A stretch of DNA of 64,000 nucleotides from Gordonibacter faecis (GCF_030077735.1 NZ_JASJEU010000005.1:1-64000), one strand, 5' to 3'. Counted from the stretch's first letter, positions 25,758-34,577 are shown. Notes: generated from the letters alone by a model not told the origin. Numbers and translations: made by a program.

Positions 25758-28733
25758 ATAGCGCCATTCACAACATCTTTCTCTCTTCGAAGACTGAAGG
25801 CGGCGCTGTTCGGTGCGCTGCTTATTGTTGCTTTCGCTGTTCTTATGGGCGGAAGCGCCGTGCCCTCGGCCCTCGCTGAAGATGGCGCTGCGAGTACGGA
25901 TAAGCGCGTCGTACGCGTGGCCTTTTACGAAAACGGCGACTATCAGTACACCAAAAACGAAGGCACCCACGGGGGTTTCACGGTAGACTACCTGAACGAG
26001 GTGGGACGCTATGCCGACTGGACCTACAACTTCGTAAGCTATCCGAATTGGGAAAGTGCCTTCGCCGCCGTGCAAGCGGGCGAAGCCGACCTGCTGCCCC
26101 TCGTGTATTTCTCCGAAGAACGTGCACGTCAGGTGCGCTTCTCGTCGTCGCCGCTGTGCGATTTGTATTCCACGCTCAACGTGCGCGAAAATGACAAGCG
26201 CTTTGCCTACGAAGATTTCGCCGCCTTTACCGGTATGCGCGTGGGCGTGATAGCGGGCAGCGAGGACGCGCGGTCGTTTACCGCCTACGCTGCGGAGCAC
26301 GGGTTCACTCCCGAACTTGTATCCTATGAGACAACGGAAGCATTGTTTGACGCACTCAACAACGGAACGCTTGATGCCATCGCCATGACGCATTTGGGCA
26401 GCAACTCGCCCTTTCGCATAGTTGCGCAGTTTGACCCTGCCCCGCTCTTCGCCATCTTCCCACTCGACCGCGCAGACGTAGCGGCGGAGTTTGACAAGGC
26501 CACGGACGAGCTGATGCTGCGCGACCCCGATTTCGCCACGCTGCTGTGCGACCGCTACTTCGGTATTAACACCGACCAAGACCCCGTGTTCACCGCCGAC
26601 GAGTATGCCTACCTGGCCTCGGCACCCACGCTGCGTGTGGCCTACGACGCACACCGCGCGCCGCTCGCCTACACCGATCCCGAGACCGGCGCGTTTGCCG
26701 GCGTGGGCGCGCGACTGTTCGAAGACATCAGCCGCATCACCGGGCTGTCCTTCGAATTCGTTCCCACTGAAGTGCATGCTGAGGTCATGTCACTGCTCGC
26801 AGAGGGTGAGGTTGACATCGGCTGCGGCGTTGCACGCGACCTCGATCACGAATCGAAGGGGCTCATCACCACAACGGGACCTTATCTGCGCGACCCGCTG
26901 GCCGTTGTGGTGGGGGCAAACTCCGACGGCAACCGCGTGGGGGTTCCGCAAGGCTTTATGAGCGATGATGTGGCGGGGAACCTGCGCGATACCGACGAGA
27001 TCACGCGCTTGGACACCCCCAAGGCGTGCTTTGACGCCCTGCTGGCAGACGAGGTGGATCGCGTGTACGTTGACACGCACGTAGCGAGTTACCTTATGGC
27101 CGAACCGCAGTATTCCCCGCTGAGCATGGCCACGTTGACCAACTACGCCAACGATTTGAGCCTGGGTGTGACCGCCAGCGCCGACCCGCGGCTTGTGCGC
27201 ATTCTCGACCGCTGCGTGCAGTACACCTCCGAAAGCAAGATGACCACCTGGCTTTCGGAAAGTTCGCTCAGCGTGCATCCCACCAGCTTGATGGACATTC
27301 TGCGGCAGTATCCGCTGGAGATTATCCTCGGTCTGTTCCTGCTGTTTTGCTGCGTGAGTGCGGTGGGCTATTACTTGAGCCGCACGAAGGTGCGGACGGC
27401 GCGGCGCATTGAGGAACTGTCGTTCACCGACCCTTTGACGGGTGGCTGGAGCCTTGCGCGCTTCCGTTCGCTGGTGAGCGAGCAGTTGCGCGAAGCGCCT
27501 GATGGCCGCTATGCGCTGCTGTACCTGGATATTAAGCGCTTCAAGAGCTTTAACGCCGCCTTCGGCTACACCGCGGGCTATGAGTTGCTGAAAGACCTCG
27601 CCCGCACACTGCACGATCTGTCGCGCGAGGACGAGCATTTCGCCCGCATTACCGCAGATGAGTTTGCCGTACTGGTGCGGTGGGATGGTTGGGACGACTT
27701 CATCACGCACTTTGCCGAACTTGACCGCCGCTTCAACGAGCTGCCGGTACTCACGGAGCTTTCGCACCGGTTGTCGCTGCAGGCGGGTGTGTGCCTGGTC
27801 GATCGCACGCATGGGGTGGAGCGCATCGACGCGCAAACCATCATGGAGTTCATGGATTGCGCCCGCTACGCGCGCGACAGCATTGGTGAGACATCGCAGA
27901 GCACAGCGGTGCTGTACAACGATGGCATGAAGGAGCGCGATATTGCCGAGCGCGCCTTGGTGGCGGCGGCGCACGACGCCCTCGCGGGCGGGGAATTCAC
28001 GGCGTTTTACCAGCCCAAGGTGGAACTGGCCACGAACCGCATCGTCGGGTTCGAGGCGCTTGCCCGCTGGGAATCGCCCGAACGGGGGCTCGTGCCGCCC
28101 GACGAGTTCATTCCCCTGTTTGAGAAGACGGGCCTGGTGAAGGAGCTCGATCTGCAAGTGTTCAAGCAGGCCTGCGCCCGCATTCACGAGCGGCTGGAAG
28201 CAGGTGCCCCTATGGCGCGCATTGCTTGCAACTTCTCGCGGCTGCATCTGCTGGACGACGGGTTCCCCGACCACCTGAAGGCGCTCGTCGACAGCTACGG
28301 CGTGCCGGTGGAACTGCTTGAGCTGGAACTGACGGAGAACATTGTGATGGAGGACCTCGACCGCGCTGAAAGCGTGTGTCGACGCCTGAAGGATTTGGGA
28401 TTCCGTATTTCCATTGACGACTTCGGCAGCGGGTACTCGTCGCTTGGCACGCTGCAGGATTTGCCCATCGACGTGCTGAAACTCGACCGCACGTTCCTCA
28501 TGAGCAGCGAGAGTGGCGAGCGCAGCAAAACCATTCTTGAAGGCGTGGTGGGCATTGCCGAGAGGCTGCACGTCACCATTGTGGTGGAGGGTGTGGAAAC
28601 CTGCGAGCAGGCGGCCATGCTGTTGCAGCTGGACGATGGGATTATCGCGCAGGGATTTTTGTACTCGCGGCCGGTGCCGCGCGCCGCGTCTGACCAGCAG
28701 ATGGACGCGGGGGTGCTGGAGCCGGGGGCGTAG
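25758..28733 (+). CDS. Sensor with two SBP_bac_3 domains, degenerate GGDEF and intact EAL
   Basis: About 991 aa. A signal peptide (LRRLKAALFGALLIVAFAVLM) leads to two tandem extracellular amino-acid-binding-type domains (about residues 50-270 and 285-500), one membrane segment (EIILGLFLLFCCVSAVGYYL), a GGDEF domain whose signature is TADEF, and an EAL domain with FEALARW, ELTENIVME, DDFGSGYS, KLDRTF and EGVET. The EAL metal and catalytic residues are kept, so it probably degrades cyclic-di-GMP, while the GGDEF is probably only sensory. The start is odd: ggaggg (25748-25753) precedes an in-frame ATA at 25758, and the ATG, GTG and TTG options lie elsewhere. A TTG at 25644 is the alternative. 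It is monocistronic. Confidence 0.85.
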   Translation: MAPFTTSFSLRRLKAALFGALLIVAFAVLMGGSAVPSALAEDGAASTDKRVVRVAFYENGDYQYTKNEGTHGGFTVDYLNEVGRYADWTYNFVSYPNWESAFAAVQAGEADLLPLVYFSEERARQVRFSSSPLCDLYSTLNVRENDKRFAYEDFAAFTGMRVGVIAGSEDARSFTAYAAEHGFTPELVSYETTEALFDALNNGTLDAIAMTHLGSNSPFRIVAQFDPAPLFAIFPLDRADVAAEFDKATDELMLRDPDFATLLCDRYFGINTDQDPVFTADEYAYLASAPTLRVAYDAHRAPLAYTDPETGAFAGVGARLFEDISRITGLSFEFVPTEVHAEVMSLLAEGEVDIGCGVARDLDHESKGLITTTGPYLRDPLAVVVGANSDGNRVGVPQGFMSDDVAGNLRDTDEITRLDTPKACFDALLADEVDRVYVDTHVASYLMAEPQYSPLSMATLTNYANDLSLGVTASADPRLVRILDRCVQYTSESKMTTWLSESSLSVHPTSLMDILRQYPLEIILGLFLLFCCVSAVGYYLSRTKVRTARRIEELSFTDPLTGGWSLARFRSLVSEQLREAPDGRYALLYLDIKRFKSFNAAFGYTAGYELLKDLARTLHDLSREDEHFARITADEFAVLVRWDGWDDFITHFAELDRRFNELPVLTELSHRLSLQAGVCLVDRTHGVERIDAQTIMEFMDCARYARDSIGETSQSTAVLYNDGMKERDIAERALVAAAHDALAGGEFTAFYQPKVELATNRIVGFEALARWESPERGLVPPDEFIPLFEKTGLVKELDLQVFKQACARIHERLEAGAPMARIACNFSRLHLLDDGFPDHLKALVDSYGVPVELLELELTENIVMEDLDRAESVCRRLKDLGFRISIDDFGSGYSSLGTLQDLPIDVLKLDRTFLMSSESGERSKTILEGVVGIAERLHVTIVVEGVETCEQAAMLLQLDDGIIAQGFLYSRPVPRAASDQQMDAGVLEPGA

Positions 28734-28778
28734 GGCGCGGTAGAAGCGCGTGGCGCGGTGCGGTGCGCGGCGCGGCGC

Positions 28779-29618
28779 CTACTCCTTGGCGTGCGCCTGG
28801 CGAAGCGAGGCGATTTCTTCGCCGTAGCCGGCAAGCGTGGGGTTCGGCGTTTCCAGATAGAACGGCATGTCGCGCAGCTTGGGGTGGTTCGTAACTGCAG
28901 CGAGCGCTTCGAAGCCGATTTCGCCTTCGCCGATGCGGGCGTGGCGGTCTTTGTGCGAGCCGCGCGCGTTTTGGGAGTCATTCAGGTGGATGGCACGCAG
29001 GCGATCGAGGCCGAGCACGCGGTCGAACTCGTCGATGACGCCGTCGAGGTCGCCCACGATGTCGTAACCGGCGTCCCACACGTGGCAGGTGTCCAGGCAC
29101 ACACCCACATGATCGGCCAGGTCAACCTGCGCAATAATAGCGGCAAGTTCCTCGAACGTGCCGCCGACTTCGCTTCCCTTTCCGGACATGGTTTCCAAAA
29201 GCAGCGTGGTGGTTTGCACCGGGAGCAGTGATTCATTCAGCGCCTCAGCAATTTTGGCTATGGCCGCCTCTTTCGGCTGACCGACGGCGCTGCCGGGATG
29301 CATGTTGTACAGCTGGTGCGGCGTTTCCTCCATGCGGCCGAGATCTTCGGCCAGCACCATGAGCGCGAAGTCGCGCGTCTGCTGCTTGTCGGAAGCCGGG
29401 TTCAGCGTGTAGGGCGCGTGCGCGAGGATGCGCGTGATGTTGTGATCGGCCGCGAAGGCGGTGTAAGCCGCCACGTCTTTCGGGTCAATCTCCTTCGCGC
29501 GGCCACCGCGCGGGTTGCGCGTGAAGAACTGGAACGTGTTCGCATCGATGGACACGGCGTCCTTCGCCATATGCAGGTAACCCTTAGCGCTTGAGAGGTG
29601 GCAGCCGATGGTAAACAT
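28779..29618 (-). CDS. nfo: Endonuclease IV (apurinic/apyrimidinic)
   Basis: 279 aa, the usual Nfo length. The N-terminus MFTIGCHLSSAKGY, the metal-site segments HAPYTLNPAS, MHPGS, LLLETMSGKG, CLDTCHVWDAGYD, HLNDSQNARGSHKDRH and the end FYLETPN are characteristic of the trinuclear-zinc enzyme. It cuts at abasic sites during base-excision repair in the cytosol. The ATG at 29618 is chosen over the upstream frame because ggaagg lies 8 bases before it. It converges on the EAL-domain gene. Confidence 0.95.
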   Translation of the reverse strand: MFTIGCHLSSAKGYLHMAKDAVSIDANTFQFFTRNPRGGRAKEIDPKDVAAYTAFAADHNITRILAHAPYTLNPASDKQQTRDFALMVLAEDLGRMEETPHQLYNMHPGSAVGQPKEAAIAKIAEALNESLLPVQTTTLLLETMSGKGSEVGGTFEELAAIIAQVDLADHVGVCLDTCHVWDAGYDIVGDLDGVIDEFDRVLGLDRLRAIHLNDSQNARGSHKDRHARIGEGEIGFEALAAVTNHPKLRDMPFYLETPNPTLAGYGEEIASLRQAHAKE

Positions 29619-29736
29619 ATATGCATCCTTCCCAGTAACATTTCGCAAGATGCCATCATACCAAAGCCCTGCCACCTGCACGCACCGCGCGGCGAACCAT
29701 CACGAAATTGTTGCCACTGCGTGCTAGGCTGCGATC

Positions 29737-30039
29737 TTACACGCGGTCGTAGGCTTCGAGTACGGGGGCGAGGGCTTCTACGGCGCGCATGCCAACCAGC
29801 GGCAGGCCCACGAGGGTGGCGCTTGCTACCTCGTCGCGCGTGGCACCGGCCTCCTTCGCCGCTTTCACATGGAAGTCCAGGCCGCCTTCCATGCCTTGCG
29901 CCACCAGCACCGAGAGATAGGCCAGCTGATGGGTCTTGTGCTCAAGCGCGCTTGTCTGCGCGAGCGCCGCCACCATGCCGCCGTACGCCTTTGCCACTTC
30001 GGGTGCTTCCTTCATGAAGGTTTCGAATGCCTGCGCCAT
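29737..30039 (-). CDS. Carboxymuconolactone decarboxylase-like (AhpD fold) protein, Cys lost
   Basis: 100 aa, all-helical CMD/AhpD fold: FETFMKEAPEVAKAY, then LSVLVAQGMEGGLDFHVKAAKEAGATRDE. In redox-active AhpD proteins the central ExxCxxC pair sits where this sequence has GMEGGLDFH, and there is no cysteine anywhere, so peroxidase-reductase chemistry is not expected. A non-redox decarboxylase or binding role remains possible. The ATG is preceded by a perfect aaggagg. Confidence 0.8.
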   Translation of the reverse strand: MAQAFETFMKEAPEVAKAYGGMVAALAQTSALEHKTHQLAYLSVLVAQGMEGGLDFHVKAAKEAGATRDEVASATLVGLPLVGMRAVEALAPVLEAYDRV

Positions 30040-30158
30040 GTTTGGCCTCCTTGTTCTGTGTGCCTGCGTTCCTTGGCGCAAGTATACGCCGCGGCAAGGC
30101 CGCAACTGAGCGCAGCCGTCATGGCGCACGGAACTGTTGCCCCCGCCTTTCGCGCGCG

Positions 30159-30653
30159 CTATGAACGCTTCTTGCGACGAGCGGCTTTGCCGACGATGGA
30201 CTCGGGTTCAATGACCCACACATCGGTATCGGCAATTTCGCTCTCGATGGCGGCGCCGATTTTGTCCTTGTGTTCCGGCAGGTACTTCATGCAGAGCGCC
30301 ACAAGCGCATGGCGCACCTCGATGTCCTGCTCCACGCGGCGAATGCGCCCGGTCACAAGCGCCGACCCGTAGCGGCTGGTCATGAACCCATCCTCGTAGC
30401 AGGCCTCCACGTCCACCACCGCCACCGCACTCACGCGCGCATCGCGGCGGAAGTCGTCCAGCTTGCGCCCGTATGTGTTCGTGGTATGCACATACAACTT
30501 GCCATCCATCAGCACAAACGACATCGGCACGCCGTAGGGTGCCCCGTCCGCGTCCACCGTCGATATCACGCAGTACGCAGCCTCTTCAAGAATGCCCAGC
30601 GCCTCCTCAAGCGACGTCTCACGATCGGCAACACGCATACGATACTCGGTCAT
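30159..30653 (-). CDS. Pyridoxamine 5'-phosphate oxidase-like flavin protein
   Basis: 164 aa, split-barrel FMN-binding fold. Typical stretches are AAYCVISTVDADGAPYGVPMSF and a following GKLYVHTTNTYGRKLDDF, as in the NimA-like/putative nitroreductase subgroup, with a basic C-terminus (KAARRKKRS). It probably binds FMN or F420 and reduces a small molecule; the substrate is not visible. The ATG at 30653 is preceded by agga. It is monocistronic. Confidence 0.8.
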   Translation of the reverse strand: MTEYRMRVADRETSLEEALGILEEAAYCVISTVDADGAPYGVPMSFVLMDGKLYVHTTNTYGRKLDDFRRDARVSAVAVVDVEACYEDGFMTSRYGSALVTGRIRRVEQDIEVRHALVALCMKYLPEHKDKIGAAIESEIADTDVWVIEPESIVGKAARRKKRS

Positions 30654-30774
30654 AGTGCATTCCTTTCCGCTCATCAGATACGGTCATTGTATCTCACCGG
30701 GCATCCCACTCATCTCTTCGCGAAGGTGACAGAACTTCACTGGCATGAGGAAGCGGGTGTCACAATACCTTCGC

Positions 30775-31545
30775 TTACAACACCATGCTAAGGGTGATTG
30801 CTAGGGCGACGAGTAGGGCGGTGCCGAGTAGAGCGATTATGTCTAACGGGGTGAAGGGGTATTCTTTGTAGCCGCTGGTGGGGGTGCGGAGGTTGAAGCC
30901 GCGGACTTCGGCGGCTATGGCGGCGCTGTTCGTTTTGCGCACCGATGACACCAGCAGCGGGACACACAGTGGCACCATAAGGCGCACTTTCTTCACGATG
31001 CCTCCCGCGTCGAACTCCACGCCGCGCGCGGTCTGCGCCTCCATGATACCGGCCATATCGTTCATGAACACGGGAATGAAATGGATGGTGGAGGTGAACG
31101 TGAACGCGTACTTGTACGGCACATGTAGTACCTTGACCACAGCGTTTGTGATGTCATTCATCTTGGTGACGTAGAACACGAGGAAGAGCGGGATGGCCGC
31201 TGCCACGAGGCGCACCACCGTGGTGAGCGCCGCGAGCAGGCCTCCCGTGCCGATATAGCCCCAGGGCAGCACTACGAGCACGGCACCGCTCGGCGTGGTG
31301 AGCACCTGCACAAGGGCCAGGATCAGCGAAAACGCGAACACCGCTTTCGCCAGCCCGAGGGTTTGACGCACCATGCCACACGATGCTGCCAGCGTGAACG
31401 CTGCCACCAACAGCACCGCCAAAAACACCAGATTACTAGAGCAGAAGCACGCGATGGCGAAGAGTGCAGCGGCGCCCAACTTGGCCACCGGGTTCATGCG
31501 ATGGAGCGGACTTGCGCCCGGCACATATTCCAAAAACGCGCTCAT
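30775..31545 (-). CDS. ecfT: ECF transporter T component
   Basis: 256 aa. About five membrane segments, with two cytoplasmic Ala-Arg-Gly coupling motifs (EAQTARGVEF and AAEVRGFN) that dock the two ATPases. The N-terminus (YVPGASPLHRMNPVAKL) is typical of EcfT. The ATG overlaps the end of the upstream ATPase gene by four bases (ATGA), so the two are coupled. It is the last gene of the ECF operon. Confidence 0.92.
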   Translation of the reverse strand: MSAFLEYVPGASPLHRMNPVAKLGAAALFAIACFCSSNLVFLAVLLVAAFTLAASCGMVRQTLGLAKAVFAFSLILALVQVLTTPSGAVLVVLPWGYIGTGGLLAALTTVVRLVAAAIPLFLVFYVTKMNDITNAVVKVLHVPYKYAFTFTSTIHFIPVFMNDMAGIMEAQTARGVEFDAGGIVKKVRLMVPLCVPLLVSSVRKTNSAAIAAEVRGFNLRTPTSGYKEYPFTPLDIIALLGTALLVALAITLSMVL

Positions 31546-32372
31546 TGCGCACTCCTTTCGTCCACGATGGCGGCTGCCATCTCTTCCACCGTGTTGGCGC
31601 ACCCCACCGGCCTGCTCGCCAGCCGGGGAACGGCGCACGCAAGCTCCATCGACACGGCCACAATCTGCGGCGGCACGAGCGAGGCGCGCTCAAGCGTGTC
31701 GCTGTTGCGCAACACTTCGAAGGTGGGGCCGTCGTCCACCACCTGGCCGTCACTCATGACGATGCAGCGGCTTGCGTAATCGGCAACCACCTCCATGTCG
31801 TGGCACACCATGATGACCGTAGTGCCGCCCTCGTGCAGCTGGCGCACGATGTCCATCACTTTGACGCACTCGCGGTAGTCAAGGCCGGTCGTGGGCTCGT
31901 CGAGCACCACCACCGGGGGCGCCAGCACCACGATAGACGCGAGTGCCAACAGCTGCCGCGCACCGCGGTTCATGAGGAAGGGGTCCTCGTCGGGGTCAAA
32001 GCCGAACTCGCTGATGAGCGCATCCACGCGCGCGTCGGCCTCAGGGCCTGCCAGGCCAAGCGCCTTAAAGCCAAACAGCAGTTCCTCGCGGACGGTATTG
32101 CAGCAAATTTGCCGATCGGGGTTCTGGAAGAGGAAACCCACGGTGCGCGCGAGCTGACTCGTCTTGAGTTCGGTCGTGGACATCCCGTCGATGAGCACCT
32201 CGCCCGCATCGGGCTTCAGCAGGCCGTTCACCAGGCGCATCGTGGTGGACTTCCCCGCGCCGTTCGTACCGACGAAGGCCACGAACTCGCCGCGTTCCAC
32301 GGTGAAACTCACACCCTTCAGGATGGGCAGCGCCTCGTCGTAGGACGCGTGCACGTCTTTGAACTGAATCAC
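31542..32372 (-). CDS. ecfA: ECF transporter ATP-binding protein, degenerate signature
   Basis: 276 aa. Walker A is GTNGAGKST, Q-loop VGFLFQNPDRQICC, Walker B VVVLDEPTTGLD and switch VCHDME, all good. The ABC signature, normally LSGGQ, reads NRGARQLLALAS, so the LSGG is lost; in a heterodimer this half would be structurally kept but the partner's ATP site would be impaired. The neighbouring ATPase retains SSLSGGQKQKVAIAS. ECF dimers with one weak site are known. The gene overlaps the next upstream ATPase gene by four bases. Confidence 0.92.
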   Translation of the reverse strand: MIQFKDVHASYDEALPILKGVSFTVERGEFVAFVGTNGAGKSTTMRLVNGLLKPDAGEVLIDGMSTTELKTSQLARTVGFLFQNPDRQICCNTVREELLFGFKALGLAGPEADARVDALISEFGFDPDEDPFLMNRGARQLLALASIVVLAPPVVVLDEPTTGLDYRECVKVMDIVRQLHEGGTTVIMVCHDMEVVADYASRCIVMSDGQVVDDGPTFEVLRNSDTLERASLVPPQIVAVSMELACAVPRLASRPVGCANTVEEMAAAIVDERSAQ

Positions 32373-33208
32373 GCGATCACCTCCTTCAGGACTTCACACG
32401 CCTCCTGCACGTTGCGCACCGCCGGGCCGCTGTACGCACCCGCGGCGCGCAAGCGGTTCATGAGCGTGGTCGAACGCGGGCAGTTCACGCCGATGCGCTT
32501 GAGTTCGTCAGCGTGTTCAAGCACGACTGCCGGCGCGTCGGCGAAGCGAATGCGGCCCTCATCCATGATGACCAGCAGGTCAGCGAATTGGGAAAGGAGT
32601 GCAATCTTCTGCTCCACCACCACAACGGTGGTGCCGTGTTCGCGCGCGTAGGCGGCCAAGAGCTCGAACACGTTCGTTGAACTGGCCGGGTCGAGTTCAG
32701 CAGTGGGCTCGTCAAGCACGAGCACGCGCGGCTGCATGGCCAGGATGGACGCGATGGCCACCTTCTGCTTCTGCCCGCCCGAAAGCGATGAGATCACGCG
32801 GTCGCGTAGCTCGGTGATGCCCATATCGGCCAGGGCCTGTGCCACGCGACGCTCCATCTGGTCGCGCGGCACGCCGAAGTTCTCCAGGCCGTAGAGCACC
32901 TCGTCTTCCACCAGCTCGCACACGAACTGGCTGTCGACGTCCTGACACACGCTTCCCACCAGGCGCGACAAGTCAGTGAGTACCACTTCGCAGGTGTCGA
33001 GGCCCTCCACAACCACCGAGCCGTAGAAGTCGCCCGGATAGCAGTGCGGCACGATGCCGTTCAGCGCGTACGTGAGCGTGGACTTGCCCGACCCCGCCGC
33101 GCCCGTGATACCCACGAACACGCCATCAGGAATGGTGAGGCTGATGTCGCTCACCACCGGCGAGACCCCCTCGCGGTACTGAAACGTGAAGTTGTTGAGT
33201 TCGATCAT
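32369..33208 (-). CDS. ecfA: ECF transporter ATP-binding protein
   Basis: 279 aa. Walker A is GAAGSGKST, the signature SSLSGGQKQKVAIAS, Walker B RVLVLDEPTAELD and the switch residue in VVVVEQK. This is a complete ABC ATPase of the ECF type (CbiO-like). It pairs with the degenerate-signature ATPase encoded just downstream and together they energise EcfT. The ATG follows ggga. A palindromic element lies between it and the S-component gene. Confidence 0.93.
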   Translation of the reverse strand: MIELNNFTFQYREGVSPVVSDISLTIPDGVFVGITGAAGSGKSTLTYALNGIVPHCYPGDFYGSVVVEGLDTCEVVLTDLSRLVGSVCQDVDSQFVCELVEDEVLYGLENFGVPRDQMERRVAQALADMGITELRDRVISSLSGGQKQKVAIASILAMQPRVLVLDEPTAELDPASSTNVFELLAAYAREHGTTVVVVEQKIALLSQFADLLVIMDEGRIRFADAPAVVLEHADELKRIGVNCPRSTTLMNRLRAAGAYSGPAVRNVQEACEVLKEVIA

Positions 33209-33240
33209 GAAAGTGCTTTCTCCCGTATTTCCGAGGGTTT

Positions 33241-33333
33241 CCGTAGGGCAAGGGCTCTGCCCTTGCCGTCAGTCGCCATCAACTTGCAGGTTTACCTTTG
33301 CCGAGCGGCAAGGGTAGAACCCTTGCCCTACGG
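33241..33333. repeat. Nested palindromic element inside the ECF operon
   Basis: The ends CCGTAGGGCAAGGG (33241-33254) and CCCTTGCCCTACGG (33320-33333) are perfect inverted repeats. Inside are two smaller hairpins, 33247-33267 and 33307-33327. It looks like a dispersed palindromic (REP- or MITE-like) element, and its CCTACGG end recalls the repeats at 150-175 and 340-368. It may also lower read-through between the S gene and the ATPases. Confidence 0.75.
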
Positions 33334-33383
33334 ACAACCCGCCAGGCGAAGCGACATGCGCGGAGTTAACGCACAACCAGCGT

Positions 33384-34019
33384 TTACTTCTTGAGCACTT
33401 TTTTCAGCGGAACAGCCAGGACTTGCACGAGGATGGCGTTGAAGGTGGCGGTGCCGAAAACGATGGCGGCGTAGGTGGCGAGCGCTACCATGACGTCGCC
33501 GCCGGTGGACACCACGTTGATGTAGATGGACAGCAGGGCGAACGTGCCGCCGGACACCACGGTGGAAAGGAAGGTGTTCACAAGCGGGTTCAAGTCAAGC
33601 TTGCCGCCGATGCGCATCGGAATCTTGATGAGCAGGCCGCACGCCAGCGCACCGAGAATCTCCGAAGGAATGTTCAGCAGCGGTGTGGCGTTGAGCAGCG
33701 GCACCTGGCAGATAAGCCCCGCCAGAAGGCCAATGATGAGCGCTTGGCCCACCTTCGGACGCGTGATGATGATAGCCAGACAGTACATGGCAATGATGAA
33801 GTTCGGCTTCATACCCATGGACGACAGCAGCGAGCCCACCGTCAACTTGAGCACCGCGCCTGCCGCCAGCAGCACGGCAATGAGAATGAGATCCTGTGTA
33901 GTGAGCCCCGCCTTCTTCTGCGGTGCCGTCACTGCGCGCTTCGCGGCCCGCGGCGTGGCCTCCCCCGCACCCGCCGTCGCTGCTTGCGTTGCAACCTCGC
34001 GCTTGATCTGCTGTTCCAT
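33384..34019 (-). CDS. ECF transporter substrate-binding (S) component, probable tryptophan
   Basis: 211 aa. A hydrophilic 35-residue N-terminus (Ala/Lys-rich) precedes about six membrane segments (DLILIAVLLAAGAVLKLTV onward). Loops carry MKPNFIIAMYCLAII and NATPLLNIPSEILGALACG. It is the first gene of the operon S-A-A'-T, in the cytoplasmic membrane. Family features alone do not give the ligand. The leader is a T-box whose specifier and UGGC bulge fit tRNA-Trp, so tryptophan is the best guess. The ATG at 34019 follows aagga. Confidence 0.85.
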   Translation of the reverse strand: MEQQIKREVATQAATAGAGEATPRAAKRAVTAPQKKAGLTTQDLILIAVLLAAGAVLKLTVGSLLSSMGMKPNFIIAMYCLAIIITRPKVGQALIIGLLAGLICQVPLLNATPLLNIPSEILGALACGLLIKIPMRIGGKLDLNPLVNTFLSTVVSGGTFALLSIYINVVSTGGDVMVALATYAAIVFGTATFNAILVQVLAVPLKKVLKK

Positions 34020-34141
34020 GTTTCTCAATCCTTTCTGTGGCGGAGTTCCCGCCGGTCGTTGCCCCTCCCGGGGCGTCCAGTCTGCCGGCACGAACTTCGC
34101 AGAGAGGATTGCAGACTCGCCGGTCCAACAAGGTCAGCGAG

Positions 34142-34241
34142 GGAGCTTGGAGTGCCCAAGATCGTGGGGATGGCGATGGCGAAGCGTACTTTGGTACGCG
34201 AGTCATCGGCATCGCCGCGAGATTGGGTGCTCCAAGCTTCC
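34142..34241. repeat. Large imperfect palindrome in the ECF leader
   Basis: Bases 34142-34177 and 34204-34241 form an imperfect hairpin of nearly 40 bases per arm (shared core AGCTTGGAG..CCCAA..TCG), capped by gcgtac/gtacgc. Many mismatches are symmetrical, as in an ageing inverted-repeat element or a structured RNA. A further 11-bp perfect hairpin follows at 34256-34281. Confidence 0.65.
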
Positions 34242-34255
34242 GCAGCGTCGGCTCA

Positions 34256-34281
34256 TTTCGCTGGCCGTCAGGCCAGCGAAA
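34256..34281. repeat. Perfect hairpin after the T-box terminator
   Basis: TTTCGCTGGCC (34256-34266) pairs perfectly with GGCCAGCGAAA (34271-34281) around a 4-base loop, directly after the T-box U-run in the direction of transcription. It could be a second terminator or a repeat end. Confidence 0.6.
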
Positions 34282-34282
34282 C

Positions 34283-34577
34283 AAAAAAAGACCTGTCCTT
34301 TGAGATAAAGGACAGGTCTTGTACCTGCGGTGCCACCTTTATTGATCCTGCGGATGCAGAACCCTCTCACGAACATGCCAACACATGTTCTGCCCTTAAC
34401 GCAGGCTCACGGTCCAGATACTCGGTCGCCGCAACGCGGCTTCCTTTCCCCTTTCCCTCGGCGATCCATTTACCATCCGGCTTCCTGCGGGAATCCCAGC
34501 TACGCCCGCTCTCTGTGAGTGCCCATGATGGCTTGACTTTCGCCTCATCGGTTTCAAGGTATTAAGTTGTGGCGCAT
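34283..34577 (-). promoter_or_regulatory. T-box riboswitch, probably tRNA-Trp specific
   Basis: Read on the minus strand, the leader has the T-box sequence GGTGGCACCGCAGG (34324-34337) followed by a perfect 14-bp terminator (34288-34301 with 34307-34320) and a U-run. Stem I can be drawn: GGCGA/TCGCC below and CCATC/GATGG above, leaving TAAATGGA as the 3' strand of the specifier loop. This reads UGG (Trp) in the AAA-UGG-A frame or AUG (Met) one base earlier. The UGGC bulge would pair with a G73 tRNA, which fits tRNA-Trp and not the A73 of tRNA-Met. It should open the ECF operon when uncharged tRNA accumulates. Confidence 0.85.

Noticed and set aside
26790..28571. 593-aa minus-strand frame inside the EAL-domain gene
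   Set aside because: Shadow of the plus-strand gene, whose EAL motifs are unmistakable.
29737..30039. AhpD-type peroxidase partner
   Set aside because: The protein contains no cysteine, so the redox chemistry of AhpD is not possible.
34142..34281. Second riboswitch (for example TPP or cobalamin) in the ECF leader
   Set aside because: The hairpins lack the conserved core of any class I know; the palindromes fit a dispersed repeat better.
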